The notes below the pieces were generated by a model that saw only the letters and a program-made list of their open reading frames with translations, had not been told where the DNA came from and searched no databases. This document shows, piece by piece, positions 10,068 to 18,570 of a stretch of 64,000 bases of DNA. Origin of the DNA: Microbacterium jejuense (GTDB taxonomy: Bacteria; Actinomycetota; Actinomycetes; Actinomycetales; Microbacteriaceae); NCBI RefSeq assembly GCF_019511665.1, contig NZ_JAEUAW010000010.1, forward strand, positions 62,001 through 126,000, written 5' to 3'. How positions within the stretch are numbered: position 1 is the first letter of the stretch; every line of letters starts with the position of its first letter. A program made the translations under genes and the position numbers.

Positions 10068-13000
10068 CTATCCGTAGAAGAGCTTCTCGAAGACGCGGCG
10101 TGCGCGACGCGTCGCGCCGAGGTAGTCCTCCTCGACGCGCGTGGCCGATCGTGGCGGGTACTCCAGGAGGCGCCCGATGCCGTCGAGCCGGTTGCGGTCG
10201 ACGGGGAGCACGTCGCTCGTCTGGCCCGACAGCAGCGTGTTCGCGGAGCGCAGCCGGCTCGCCAGTCGCCACGCCGCGGCCAGCCGGTCGGCGGCGTTGG
10301 ACGGAACGAGCCCGGCATCGACGGCTGCCTGCAGGGCGTCGAGCGTCGAGGTCGTCCGCATCGCCGGAACCTCATGGGCGTGCTGCAGCTGCAGCAGCTG
10401 CACGAGCCACTCGACGTCGCTCAGCGAGCCCGGACCGAGCTTGAGATGCCGTGAGGGGTCGACGCCCTGCGGCAGGCGCTCGCTCTCGACGCGGGCCTTG
10501 ATGCGCTTGATCTCGCGCACCGCGGTCGGGTCGATCTTCTCGGGGTAGCGCACCTGATCGGCCAGCTCCATGAAGTCGCGGATCAGCTTGACGCTGCCCG
10601 CGACGCCGCGCGCCCGCAGCAGCGCCTGCGCCTCCCACGACAGCGCCCAGCGCCGGTAGTACTCCGCGTAGGCGTCGAGGGACCGCGCGAGCGGGCCGTT
10701 GCGTCCCTCGGGCCGCAGATCCGCGTCGAGCTCGAGGGGCACCCGGTGGTCCTCGGAATGCGTGCGCAGTCCCGCCACGAGCTTGAGGGCGAGCTCGTGC
10801 GCGCGCTGCGGGTCGACGCCGTTGGCACGGTACACGTACATGACGTCGGCATCCGATCCGAAGCCGAGCTCGGCGCCGCCGAACCTGCCCATCGCGATGA
10901 CCGAGAAATCGAGCGACTCGTCCTCCGGCGGCACGACGTCCCGTCTCACCGCCCGCAGGGTCGCCTGGATGGTCACCTCGGTGATGGTGGTGAGCGCCTC
11001 GGCGACCTCCTCGATCGTGACCGCGCCGAGGATCGCCGCCAGCGCGAGACGCAGCTGCTCACGGCGCCGGAGCGCGCGGACCGCCCGCATCGCGTCGACG
11101 AGGCCGGCGTGGCGCGTCTGGATCGCGCGCGCCTCCTCCTGCAGCGCGAGTCCCGACCGCGGGCGCAGCAGCTCAGGGTCGTCGAGCCAGGCGGCGGACT
11201 CGGGGATCCACTCCATGAGCTCGCCCACATAGCGAGACCCCGACAGCACGCGCGACAGACTCTCGGCGGCGCCGGACGAGTCGCGCAGCATCCTCAGGAA
11301 CCAATGCGTGTCGCCCAGGCGCTCGCTGAGTCGCCGGAACGCGAGCAGTCCGTAGTCCGGGTCGACACCGTCGGCGAACCACCGGATCATGACCGGCATG
11401 AGGTGGCGCTGGATCGTGGCCTTGCGGCTCAGGCCGCTCGTCAGCGCCGCGATGTGACGCAGCGCTCCTGCCGGGTCGGCGAAGCCGATCGCCGCGAGCC
11501 GGTCGTGCGCCTGCTCGGTCGACAGCACGCGCTCATCGGCGGGAAGCGCCGCGACCGCCGACAGGAGCGGGCGGTAGAACAGCCGCACGTGGATGTCGCG
11601 CACCTCGCGCTTGACGGATTCCCACAGGTCCCACACGCCCTGCCCGGTGTCGGCGAGGCCGCTGGCCCTGGCGAGCACGCGCAGGTCGTCCTGCCGCCCC
11701 GGCATGAGGTGCGTGCGGCGCAGGTGGCGCAGCTGCACCCGGTGCTCGAGCAGGCGGAGCACCCGGTAGTCGCGTGAGAAGGCGGAGGCCTCGGTCCGGC
11801 CGATGTAGCCCTCCGCGACGAGCGCGTCGAGGGCGTGAAGCGTGCCGCGCTGGCGGATGCGATCGTCGGACAGGCCGTGGACCAGCTGCAGAAGCTGCAC
11901 GGTGAACTCGATGTCGCGGATGCCGCCCGGCCCGAGCTTCAGCTGGTACGGGATGTCGGACGCCGGGATGTGCTCGGTCACGCGCTCGCGCATGCGCTGC
12001 ACGCTGTCGACGAAGTTCTCGCGCGCCGCGCTCGTCCACACCTTCGGCTGCACGGCGGCGATGTACTGCGCGGCCAGTGCCGGGTCGCCGGCGATCGGGC
12101 GCGCCTTGAGCAGCGCCTGGAACTCCCAGCTCTTCGCCCACCGCTCGTAGTACGCCACGTGGGAGTCCACCGTGCGGACGAGGGCGCCCTGCTTGCCCTC
12201 GGGGCGCAGGTTGGCGTCGACCTCCCACAGCGGCGGCTCGATCTCGACCCCGGAGATGCCGCGCATGGTCTGCACCGCCAGCCGCGTGGCGATGTCGACG
12301 ATGCGGCTCTCGCCGTAGTCCGCCATCGCCTGTTCCGACCCGCCGGCGACGAAGATGACGTCGACGTCGCTGACGTAGTTGAGTTCGCGCGCACCCGTCT
12401 TGCCCATGCCGATGACGGCCAGACCGGTCTGGGCGACCTGCTCGCGCGGGAACAGTCCCGCGCCGGCCGCGCCGCCGGACACCCGCGTGCGGGCGACCGC
12501 GAGGGATGCCTCCAGCGCCGCACCCGCGGCATCCGCGAGTCGCGCGGACACGGCCGCGATCTCGTCCACCGGCGACGGGCTCAGCAGGTCGTAGGCGGCG
12601 ATCCGCGCCAGCAGGCGCCGGTACCGCACGCGCAAGGACACCCACGCGCTCTCGCCGCCCTCGGCAGCGAACCCGTCCACCGCGCCGACGGCGTCCAGCA
12701 TCGACGTGCGCAGCTCGTCCTCGGTCGGAAGCCGCACACCCGCGTGGACCAGCTCATCGAGCTCGGCCGGATGGCGCGAGAAGAAGTCGCCGAACCCGGT
12801 GGAGGCCCCGAGGAGCGCCCACATCGCCCGCCAGGCGCCAGCATGCCGGTGTGCGCGCTGCACGGCCTGGTCGTCGCGACGTGCGAGCTTGGTGACGGCG
12901 TGCAGCGCCTCGTCGGGATCGGCTGCGGTCGCCGCGCTGTCCAGGACCTCCTGTCGAGGGATGCCGGTCAGCTCGGTGAGCTCGTCGAGCAGCTGTTCGG

Positions 13001-13070
13001 CATCGCCGAGCCGGCTGAAGCCGACGCGCGCGAGCGGCGTGAGGGAGCCGGACCGGTCGCTCGCACTCAT
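10068..13070 (-). CDS. glnE: Bifunctional glutamine synthetase adenylyltransferase/deadenylase
   Basis: Adds AMP to, and removes it from, the regulatory tyrosine of GlnA, switching activity with nitrogen status. The protein has 1000 residues, as expected. It has two nucleotidyltransferase units: the N-terminal adenylyl-removing domain (NYVSDVDVIFV) and the C-terminal adenylylating domain (GFGSDADVMYVY), each followed by a GlnD-PII-uridylyltransferase-like helical domain (KLGPGGIRDIEF and KLGPGSLSDVEW). It starts 13 bp after glnA2 on the same strand, so glnA2-glnE is probably one transcript, convergent with the glnA side. The glnA-glnE-glnA2 order matches Mycobacterium. Confidence 0.96.
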   Translation of the reverse strand: MSASDRSGSLTPLARVGFSRLGDAEQLLDELTELTGIPRQEVLDSAATAADPDEALHAVTKLARRDDQAVQRAHRHAGAWRAMWALLGASTGFGDFFSRHPAELDELVHAGVRLPTEDELRTSMLDAVGAVDGFAAEGGESAWVSLRVRYRRLLARIAAYDLLSPSPVDEIAAVSARLADAAGAALEASLAVARTRVSGGAAGAGLFPREQVAQTGLAVIGMGKTGARELNYVSDVDVIFVAGGSEQAMADYGESRIVDIATRLAVQTMRGISGVEIEPPLWEVDANLRPEGKQGALVRTVDSHVAYYERWAKSWEFQALLKARPIAGDPALAAQYIAAVQPKVWTSAARENFVDSVQRMRERVTEHIPASDIPYQLKLGPGGIRDIEFTVQLLQLVHGLSDDRIRQRGTLHALDALVAEGYIGRTEASAFSRDYRVLRLLEHRVQLRHLRRTHLMPGRQDDLRVLARASGLADTGQGVWDLWESVKREVRDIHVRLFYRPLLSAVAALPADERVLSTEQAHDRLAAIGFADPAGALRHIAALTSGLSRKATIQRHLMPVMIRWFADGVDPDYGLLAFRRLSERLGDTHWFLRMLRDSSGAAESLSRVLSGSRYVGELMEWIPESAAWLDDPELLRPRSGLALQEEARAIQTRHAGLVDAMRAVRALRRREQLRLALAAILGAVTIEEVAEALTTITEVTIQATLRAVRRDVVPPEDESLDFSVIAMGRFGGAELGFGSDADVMYVYRANGVDPQRAHELALKLVAGLRTHSEDHRVPLELDADLRPEGRNGPLARSLDAYAEYYRRWALSWEAQALLRARGVAGSVKLIRDFMELADQVRYPEKIDPTAVREIKRIKARVESERLPQGVDPSRHLKLGPGSLSDVEWLVQLLQLQHAHEVPAMRTTSTLDALQAAVDAGLVPSNAADRLAAAWRLASRLRSANTLLSGQTSDVLPVDRNRLDGIGRLLEYPPRSATRVEEDYLGATRRARRVFEKLFYG

Positions 13071-13083
13071 CCGTCAGACGGCC

Positions 13084-14421
13084 TCAGAGCAGTTCGAGGT
13101 TGCTCTTGAGCTCGAAGGCGGTGACCTGCGAGCGGTACTCCTGCCACTCGCGGCGCTTGTTCAGCAGCACGTGGTTGAAGACCTGCTCGCCGAGCGTCTC
13201 GGCCACGAGCTCGGACTCCTCCATGTACTCGAGTGCGTGGTCGAGGCTCGCCGGGAGCGGCGCGTAGCCGAGCGCGCGGCGCTCGGCGTCCGTCAGCGAC
13301 CACACGTTGTCTTCGGCCTCGGCCGGCAGCTCGTACTCCTCCTCGATGCCCTTGAGGCCCGCAGCGAGCATCAGCGCGTAGGCGAGGTACGGGTTGGCGG
13401 CGGAGTCCAGCGCACGGTATTCGACGCGCGAGGACTGGCCCTTGCTCGGCTTGTAGAGCGGCACGCGCACGAGCGCGGACCGGTTGTTGTGGCCCCAGCA
13501 GATGAAGCTCGGCGCCTCGTCGCCGCCCCACAGGCGCTTGTACGAGTTGACGAACTGGTTCGTCACGGCCGAGATCTCGTTGGCGTGGCGCAGCAGGCCG
13601 GCGATGAACTGCCGGCCGACTTTCGACAGCTGGTACTGCGCGCCCTCTTCGTAGAAGGCGTTCACGTCGCCCTCGAACAGTGACATGTGCGTGTGCATGC
13701 CGCTGCCCGGCTTGCCGGTCATCGGCTTCGGCATGAACGTCGCGTAGACGCCCTGCTCGATCGCGACCTCTTTGATGACGGTGCGGAACGTCATGATGTT
13801 GTCGGCCGTGGTCAGGGCGTCCGCGTAGCGCAGATCGATCTCGTTCTGGCCGGGTCCGCCCTCGTGGTGGCTGTACTCCACCGAGATGCCGAGGTCTTCG
13901 AGCATGCGCACGGACCGACGACGGAAATCGTGGGCGGTTCCGCCGGGCACGTTGTCGAAGTAGCCGGCCGAGTCGACGGGCTCGGGGCCGTCGGTGCCGT
14001 ACGACGACGACTTGAGCAGGTAGAACTCGATCTCGGGGTGCGTGTAGAACGTGAAGCCGGCGTCGGCGGCCTTCGCCAGGGTGCGCTTGAGCACGTGGCG
14101 GGGATCGGCGACCGCGGGCTGGCCGTCGGGCGTCGTGAGGTCGCAGAACATGCGCGCGGTCGGATCGATCTCGCCGCGCCACGGCAGGATCTGGAACGTC
14201 GTGGGGTCGGGGTGCGCGAGCAGATCCGACTCGTACGAGCGCGTCAGGCCCTCGATGGCCGAGCCGTCGAAGCCCAGTCCCTCTCCGAAGGCGCCCTCGA
14301 CCTCGGCCGGCGCGATCGCCACCGACTTGAGCGTGCCGATCACGTCCGTGAACCACAGTCGCACGAACTTGACGCCTCGTTCTTCGATGGTCCTCAGAAC
14401 GAAGTCACGCTGCTTGTCCAT
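13084..14421 (-). CDS. glnA2: Second type I glutamine synthetase (GlnA2-like)
   Basis: The 445-residue GS-fold protein has KPMTGKPGSGMHTHMSLF, NNRSALVRVP and EYRALDSAANPYLAYA. The region that carries the adenylylation tyrosine in GlnA here reads EEEYELPAEAEDNVW and lacks the LYELPPEE signature, so it is probably not controlled by GlnE. Mycobacterial GlnA2 has the same size and position. Whether it makes glutamine or a gamma-glutamyl amide in this organism cannot be told from sequence. A GGAGAGGA site precedes the ATG. The leader holds a 7-bp hairpin (14449-14469). Confidence 0.92.
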   Translation of the reverse strand: MDKQRDFVLRTIEERGVKFVRLWFTDVIGTLKSVAIAPAEVEGAFGEGLGFDGSAIEGLTRSYESDLLAHPDPTTFQILPWRGEIDPTARMFCDLTTPDGQPAVADPRHVLKRTLAKAADAGFTFYTHPEIEFYLLKSSSYGTDGPEPVDSAGYFDNVPGGTAHDFRRRSVRMLEDLGISVEYSHHEGGPGQNEIDLRYADALTTADNIMTFRTVIKEVAIEQGVYATFMPKPMTGKPGSGMHTHMSLFEGDVNAFYEEGAQYQLSKVGRQFIAGLLRHANEISAVTNQFVNSYKRLWGGDEAPSFICWGHNNRSALVRVPLYKPSKGQSSRVEYRALDSAANPYLAYALMLAAGLKGIEEEYELPAEAEDNVWSLTDAERRALGYAPLPASLDHALEYMEESELVAETLGEQVFNHVLLNKRREWQEYRSQVTAFELKSNLELL

Positions 14422-14478
14422 CGCGTCCTCTCCGGTGCCCTGATCCGGCCCGCTCGCCCTGTGAGCGGGGTCGAAGCC

Positions 14479-14484
14479 AGACTA
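14479..14484 (-). promoter_or_regulatory. -10 element of glnA2, fused to the upstream stop codon
   Basis: TAGTCT on the minus strand. Its TAG is the stop codon of the 14482-14709 gene. The leader to the glnA2 ATG is about 50 nt. Confidence 0.45.
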
Positions 14485-14709
14485 CTGGTCGGCGTCGGAC
14501 TCGTCGGACACGGGGGCGCTCCCCCACGAGTCCTCGCGGGCCTCCTCGTCGGCCCACGCCCGCGAACGCTCGCGGATCACGTCGGGGGCCTTCGCGGCCT
14601 CCTCAGGAGTGTCGAACGGGCCGGCGCGGTCGGGCGCGGGCGATTCGAAGCCCTTCTCGACCTCGCCGGTCTTGAGGTTGTACCAGTACTTCTCGCTGCC
14701 GTCCGTCAT
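14482..14709 (-). CDS. Small conserved actinobacterial protein, SPOR-domain-like annotation
   Basis: A 75-residue acidic protein, MTDGSEKYWYNLKTGEVEKG followed by GPFDTPEEAAKA and a charged tail. The pattern of a Tyr/Trp-rich start and a GPF-T-EEA segment is widespread beside glutamine synthetase in actinobacteria and is often labelled SPOR-domain-like; the function is unknown. A GAGGAG site lies 7 nt before the ATG, and a TAGGAT -10 box at 14748-14753. It ends 58 bp before glnA2 and its TAG stop is part of the glnA2 promoter. Confidence 0.75.
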   Translation of the reverse strand: MTDGSEKYWYNLKTGEVEKGFESPAPDRAGPFDTPEEAAKAPDVIRERSRAWADEEAREDSWGSAPVSDESDADQ

Positions 14710-14788
14710 CGTGCGCTCCTCGGATCGCGGGGCTGGCCGTCAGGACGATCCTACTGACGCCGGCTCCGGTTCGGCGGCGCGTCGTGGA

Positions 14789-14794
14789 TAGGCT
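14789..14794 (+). promoter_or_regulatory. -10 element of leaderless ppgK
   Basis: TAGGCT, 6 nt before the ATG at 14801. Confidence 0.55.
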
Positions 14795-14800
14795 GAAGGC

Positions 14801-15565
14801 ATGGCATCTGACGCGGCACGCGCCGTCGGCGTGGACATCGGCGGCACCGGCATCAAGGCCGGCATCGTGGACCTCGAGCGGGGCGAGCTCATCAGCGACC
14901 GGGTCAAGGTCGCGACGCCGGCCGGGGCACACCCGCCGGATGTGCTGGCAGCCGTCACCGAGGTGCTGTCGACGCTCGGCGTCGCCGATGACGAGTCGGT
15001 CCCGCTGGGCGTGGCGTTCCCCGCGATCGTCAAGAACGGGCGCACGCTGTCGGCGGCGAACGTGTCGGACCAGTGGATCGGCTTCGAGGCCGAGAAGTTC
15101 TTCGAGGACGGCCTCGGCCGCGACATCCACTTCGCGAACGACGCCGACGTGGCCGGCGTCGCCGAGGTGCGCTACGGCGCCGCGAAGGACCAGCCGGGCC
15201 TCACGATCCTCACGACGCTCGGCACCGGCATCGGCTCCGCGCTGCTGTACGACGGCGTGCTGGTCCCGAACTCCGAGCTCGGTCACGTGCAGCGGGCGAA
15301 GCACGGCGGCGACGCCGAATCGTATGCCGCCTACTCGGCGATGGAGCGGCACAGCCTGTCGTGGGAGAAGTGGGCGAAGCGCCTGCAGTGGTACTACAGC
15401 CACATCGAGTTCCTGTTCAGCCCCGACCTGTTCGTGGTGGGCGGGGGCGTCTCGAAGCACGCCGACCAGTTCCTTCACCTGCTCGATCTGAAGACGCCCA
15501 TCGTCCCGGCGGTGCACCGCAACAACGCGGGGATCATCGGCGCGGCGGCGCTCGCCCGCGGCTGA
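14801..15565 (+). CDS. ppgK: Polyphosphate glucokinase (ROK family)
   Basis: Phosphorylates glucose to glucose-6-phosphate with polyphosphate and/or ATP, an actinobacterial speciality. The 254-residue protein has the ROK/hexokinase phosphate loop VDIGGTGIKAGIVD at its start, the substrate segment NDADVAG and the second phosphate loop TLGTGIGSAL; length and order fit PpgK. The start is fixed by a TAGGCT box 6 nt upstream. It is convergent with the RNase P RNA gene, 29 bp away. Confidence 0.92.
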   Translation: MASDAARAVGVDIGGTGIKAGIVDLERGELISDRVKVATPAGAHPPDVLAAVTEVLSTLGVADDESVPLGVAFPAIVKNGRTLSAANVSDQWIGFEAEKFFEDGLGRDIHFANDADVAGVAEVRYGAAKDQPGLTILTTLGTGIGSALLYDGVLVPNSELGHVQRAKHGGDAESYAAYSAMERHSLSWEKWAKRLQWYYSHIEFLFSPDLFVVGGGVSKHADQFLHLLDLKTPIVPAVHRNNAGIIGAAALARG

Positions 15566-15594
15566 CACCGCGCGGTCGCCACGCGAGCGAGGGG

Positions 15595-15958
15595 CGAATG
15601 GGCCGGCCTGTACGCCGGGTTCTGTCCGGGGGCGCGAGCCCCGTGGACGGTCATCTCTCTCGGCGACACGTTGCCGTGCCGCTCCAGCGGCCTACCCGGG
15701 GACTCGGCGGGCCGCGTCGTCATCCCCTGTCTGGCCTTGCTCCGGGCGAGGTTTGCCGTGCGGGTCGTGTCACCACGACCCCGGTGGTCTCTTACACCGC
15801 CCTTTCACCCTTACCCGGCCGAAGCCGGGCGGTCTGCTCTCTGTGGCACTGTCTCGCGGATCGCTCCGGGTGGGTGTTACCCACCGCCCTGCCCTGTGGA
15901 GCCCGGACGTTCCTCGGCGCGGGAGTCCCGCGACGCGACCGTCCAGCCGACCCATTCG
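15595..15958 (-). ncRNA. rnpB: RNase P RNA, bacterial class A
   Basis: Catalytic RNA that matures tRNA 5' ends. On the minus strand the conserved 5' motif GAGGAACGTCCGGGC (15901-15915) and the 3' motif ACAGAACCCGGCGTA (about 15611-15625) are present. The ends are set by helix P1: CGAATGGG at the 5' end (15951-15958) pairs with CCCATTCG at the 3' end (15595-15602). Length about 364 nt. A TAGACT -10 box at 15967-15972 places the transcription start at about 15960. This RNA accounts for the gene-free stretch between ppgK and the polymerase gene. Confidence 0.95.
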
Positions 15959-15966
15959 CGTCTCGG

Positions 15967-15972
15967 AGTCTA
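15967..15972 (-). promoter_or_regulatory. -10 element of rnpB
   Basis: TAGACT on the minus strand, 8 nt before the predicted RNA 5' end. Confidence 0.5.
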
Positions 15973-16000
15973 TCGCCGCGGGCTGTGACCCCGCTCCGCG

Positions 16001-17728
16001 TCAGTCCTTGAGGGCGGTCTCGGCGATGCGCACGTCGAGCCGGAAGTCGAGCGGAAAGCCGCCGAACAGCAGGCGGCCCGCGGATGCCGCGGCCTCGCTC
16101 ACCGCCTGGGCGGCGGCATCCGCGTGCTCTTCGGGCGTGTGGACGATGACCTCGTCGTGCAGGAAGAACGCGAGGTGGGGCCGGCGCGCGAACACCGGAC
16201 CCGACCGCGGCGCTGCCTTCGCGGGATCGACGGGCGGCATCGCGGCCAAGCGGGTGCGCAGGTCTGCGAGCCACGCGAGCGCCCACTCGGCCGCCGTCCC
16301 CTGGACGACGAAGTTGCGGGTGAACCGGCCCCGATCGCGCGCCCACCGCTTGGCGCGCGTCTCGTCGGATCGGGATGCCTCCGCCTCCGTCGCCCGCGAC
16401 TGCAGGGCCGACCAGTCCGACGAGGGCGCCGGTGACGTCCGGCCCAGCCACGTCGAGACGACGCCGCCGTCCTCGCCGGTGCGCGCCGCCTCGTCGACGA
16501 GCCCCATGGCGCGCGGATACGCGCGGCGCAGCCGCGGCACGAGTCGTCCGGACTCCCCCGTCGTCGCGCCGTACATCGCGCCGAGCAGGGCGATCTTCGC
16601 CTCCTGGCGCGAGGCGACCGCCCCGCTGTCGACGATGCCCGCGTAGAGGTCGCGGCCGCGCGCGGCGGCGGCGAGCGCGGTGTCGCCCGACATGGCCGCC
16701 AGCACGCGCGGCTCGAGCTGGGCGACATCGGCGACGACGAGCCGCCACCCGGGGTCGGCGCGCACGGCCTCACGCAGTTGCCGTGGCAGCTGCAGGGCGC
16801 CGCCGCCCGACGACGCCCACCGCCCCGTGACCACGCCGCCGGGGATGTAGACGGGCCGGAAGCGGCCGTCGGCCACCCATTCCCCGAGCCACGACCAGCC
16901 GTTCGCCGAGAGAAGTCGCGAGAGCTTCTTGTACTCCAGCAGCGGTTCGATGACGGGATGCCGCTGCTCGGCCAGTTCCCATCGGTTGGTCGATTCGACC
17001 AGGACACCGACGCGATGCAGCGAGCGCAGCAGCTTCGGCTGCGAGTCGAGGCTCGCCGACGGATCGCCCAGCGCCTCGCGGACGCGGGCGGCGGCCGCTG
17101 CGAGGAGGGCCGGCTGTCCGCCGGCGAGCGGGCGCTCCCCCAAGGTCTCGACCAGGATCCGGTCGTGCACGGCCGCGTCCCAGGGCAGCCCGGCGGCGCG
17201 CATCTCGACGGCCACCAGGGCGCCCGCCGACTCCGCCGCCGTCAGCAGCCGGAGCCGGCCGTGGTCGCGCGCGCCCGCGACGACGGCGCGCTGGCGCGAG
17301 AACTCGAGCAGCGCATCGTCGGCACCGTCGGGCAGCCCGGTGCGCTTGGCGGGACCTTCGAGCTCGAACAGGGTCGGCGTGTCGTCATCGGGCACGTGGG
17401 GTGCGGCATCCCACCCGTTCGCACTTCGGAGGGGCGCCTCGCGGTCGACGAGCGCCGAGTCCCGCAGGATCGCGTGACACAGCCGCAGGTCGTGGCACCG
17501 TGCGACGCGCACCCCCGCCGCGAGAAGCGGCGCGTACCACCGGGCGGTGTCGTTCCAGACCCACCGCGGAGCGTCGGCGGCCTCGAGCTCGGCGATCCAG
17601 GAGGCGAGGTCGCCCTCGTCGAGTTCGACACGACGCGACTCACCGCCATCGGCGTCGAGCAGCAGTGCGGTCGCACCGTGCGGAGCGCGACCCAGGACGA
17701 CCCAGGCGGGTGCGTCAGCGGCGTCCAC
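16001..17728 (-). CDS. Family-A DNA polymerase with degenerate 3'-5' exonuclease domain
   Basis: The 575-residue protein lacks the 5' nuclease domain of Pol I. Polymerase motif A reads DVAQLEPRVLAAMSGD at about 334 (DYSQIELR in Pol I). Motif B is QEAKIALLGAMYGATTGE, and motif C is HDEVIVHTP with H524-D525. The catalytic aspartates of A and C are kept. The N-terminal 230 residues are a diverged exonuclease-like part without an obvious DEDD set. Actinobacterial relatives are annotated bifunctional 3'-5' exonuclease/DNA polymerase; a repair or lesion-tolerance role is inference. A GTG start at 17728 is used, 21 bp after the zinc-ribbon gene. Confidence 0.85.
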   Translation of the reverse strand: MDAADAPAWVVLGRAPHGATALLLDADGGESRRVELDEGDLASWIAELEAADAPRWVWNDTARWYAPLLAAGVRVARCHDLRLCHAILRDSALVDREAPLRSANGWDAAPHVPDDDTPTLFELEGPAKRTGLPDGADDALLEFSRQRAVVAGARDHGRLRLLTAAESAGALVAVEMRAAGLPWDAAVHDRILVETLGERPLAGGQPALLAAAAARVREALGDPSASLDSQPKLLRSLHRVGVLVESTNRWELAEQRHPVIEPLLEYKKLSRLLSANGWSWLGEWVADGRFRPVYIPGGVVTGRWASSGGGALQLPRQLREAVRADPGWRLVVADVAQLEPRVLAAMSGDTALAAAARGRDLYAGIVDSGAVASRQEAKIALLGAMYGATTGESGRLVPRLRRAYPRAMGLVDEAARTGEDGGVVSTWLGRTSPAPSSDWSALQSRATEAEASRSDETRAKRWARDRGRFTRNFVVQGTAAEWALAWLADLRTRLAAMPPVDPAKAAPRSGPVFARRPHLAFFLHDEVIVHTPEEHADAAAQAVSEAAASAGRLLFGGFPLDFRLDVRIAETALKD

Positions 17729-17749
17729 GACGAGGGCGACCGGAGCGGC

Positions 17750-18481
17750 TCACAGCCCGGACTCCCCGTCGCGGACGAGGATGCAGCCGCACTCCGGGCA
17801 GTACACGACCGCGTCCTCTGCAGCCTGGCGCAGCACCTGCAGGTCGGTGCCGGCGAGCACCATGTGACAGCCCTCGCACGTGCGGGCCCGGAGGAACGCG
17901 GCACCCGCGCTGCGGGTGGCGAGGCGGTCGTACGCGGCCAGGAGCTCGGCGGGAACGGTACCCGCGATCGCGGCGCGGTCGCGTTGCGCGGCCTCGTAGG
18001 CGGCGGTGGCCTCGGCCACGGCGCGCTTGCCGTCAGCGCTGAGCTCTGCGCCCTCGGCGTTCGTCGTGGCGATCAGCGCCTCCTGCTCGGCGACGGCCGC
18101 CTCGGCGGACTCGAGTCGTTCCATGACGGCCAGCTCGGCGTCTTCGAGGTCGCTCTTGCGGCGCGCCAGCGACGCGAGCTCGCTCTCGAGGCTCTGCGCC
18201 TCCTTGGGGTTGGTGGAGGCGGCCAGGCGCGCGCTGTCGCGCGCGGCCCGGGCCTCGACGACCGCGACGTCGGACTCGATGCGCGAGAGCTCCGTACGGA
18301 TGTCGTCGCGGGCGCCCAGGCGGACCGACAGCTCCTGCGAGAGCTCTTGGCGCCTGCCCAACAGCTCCTGCACCCGCGCGGCCTGCGGCGGGTTCTTGCG
18401 CGCATGGTCGGCCTGTCGGATGCGGGCGTCGAGCTGCGCGACCTCGACGAGGCGGCGCTGGTCTGCGGGGCTGGCGTTCAC
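17750..18481 (-). CDS. Zinc-ribbon protein with long coiled-coil hairpin
   Basis: The 243-residue protein has about 180 residues of heptad-rich charged helix (two antiparallel arms, hinge near residue 100). A C-terminal C4 zinc ribbon follows, with CEGC and CPECGC. This is the CT398/DUF164 type found throughout bacteria; it is thought to act as an adaptor, but its role in actinobacteria is not known. It is upstream of and probably co-transcribed with the polymerase gene. The GTG start is set by a TAGGTT -10 box 6 nt upstream. Confidence 0.88.
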   Translation of the reverse strand: MNASPADQRRLVEVAQLDARIRQADHARKNPPQAARVQELLGRRQELSQELSVRLGARDDIRTELSRIESDVAVVEARAARDSARLAASTNPKEAQSLESELASLARRKSDLEDAELAVMERLESAEAAVAEQEALIATTNAEGAELSADGKRAVAEATAAYEAAQRDRAAIAGTVPAELLAAYDRLATRSAGAAFLRARTCEGCHMVLAGTDLQVLRQAAEDAVVYCPECGCILVRDGESGL

Positions 18482-18487
18482 GGAACA

Positions 18488-18493
18488 AACCTA
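18488..18493 (-). promoter_or_regulatory. -10 element of leaderless zinc-ribbon gene
   Basis: TAGGTT on the minus strand, 6 nt before the GTG at 18481. Confidence 0.5.
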
Positions 18494-18526
18494 TCGCGGG
18501 GCGTCGACGCCGCGAGCGGTGAGGAC

Positions 18527-18532
18527 TAGCAT
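18527..18532 (+). promoter_or_regulatory. -10 element of the APC permease gene
   Basis: TAGCAT, about 38 nt before the ATG at 18571. The leader carries GAAAGG as ribosome binding site. Confidence 0.4.
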
Positions 18533-18570
18533 TCGACGACCGGCCCTTCCGATGACGAAAGGTGCGAACG

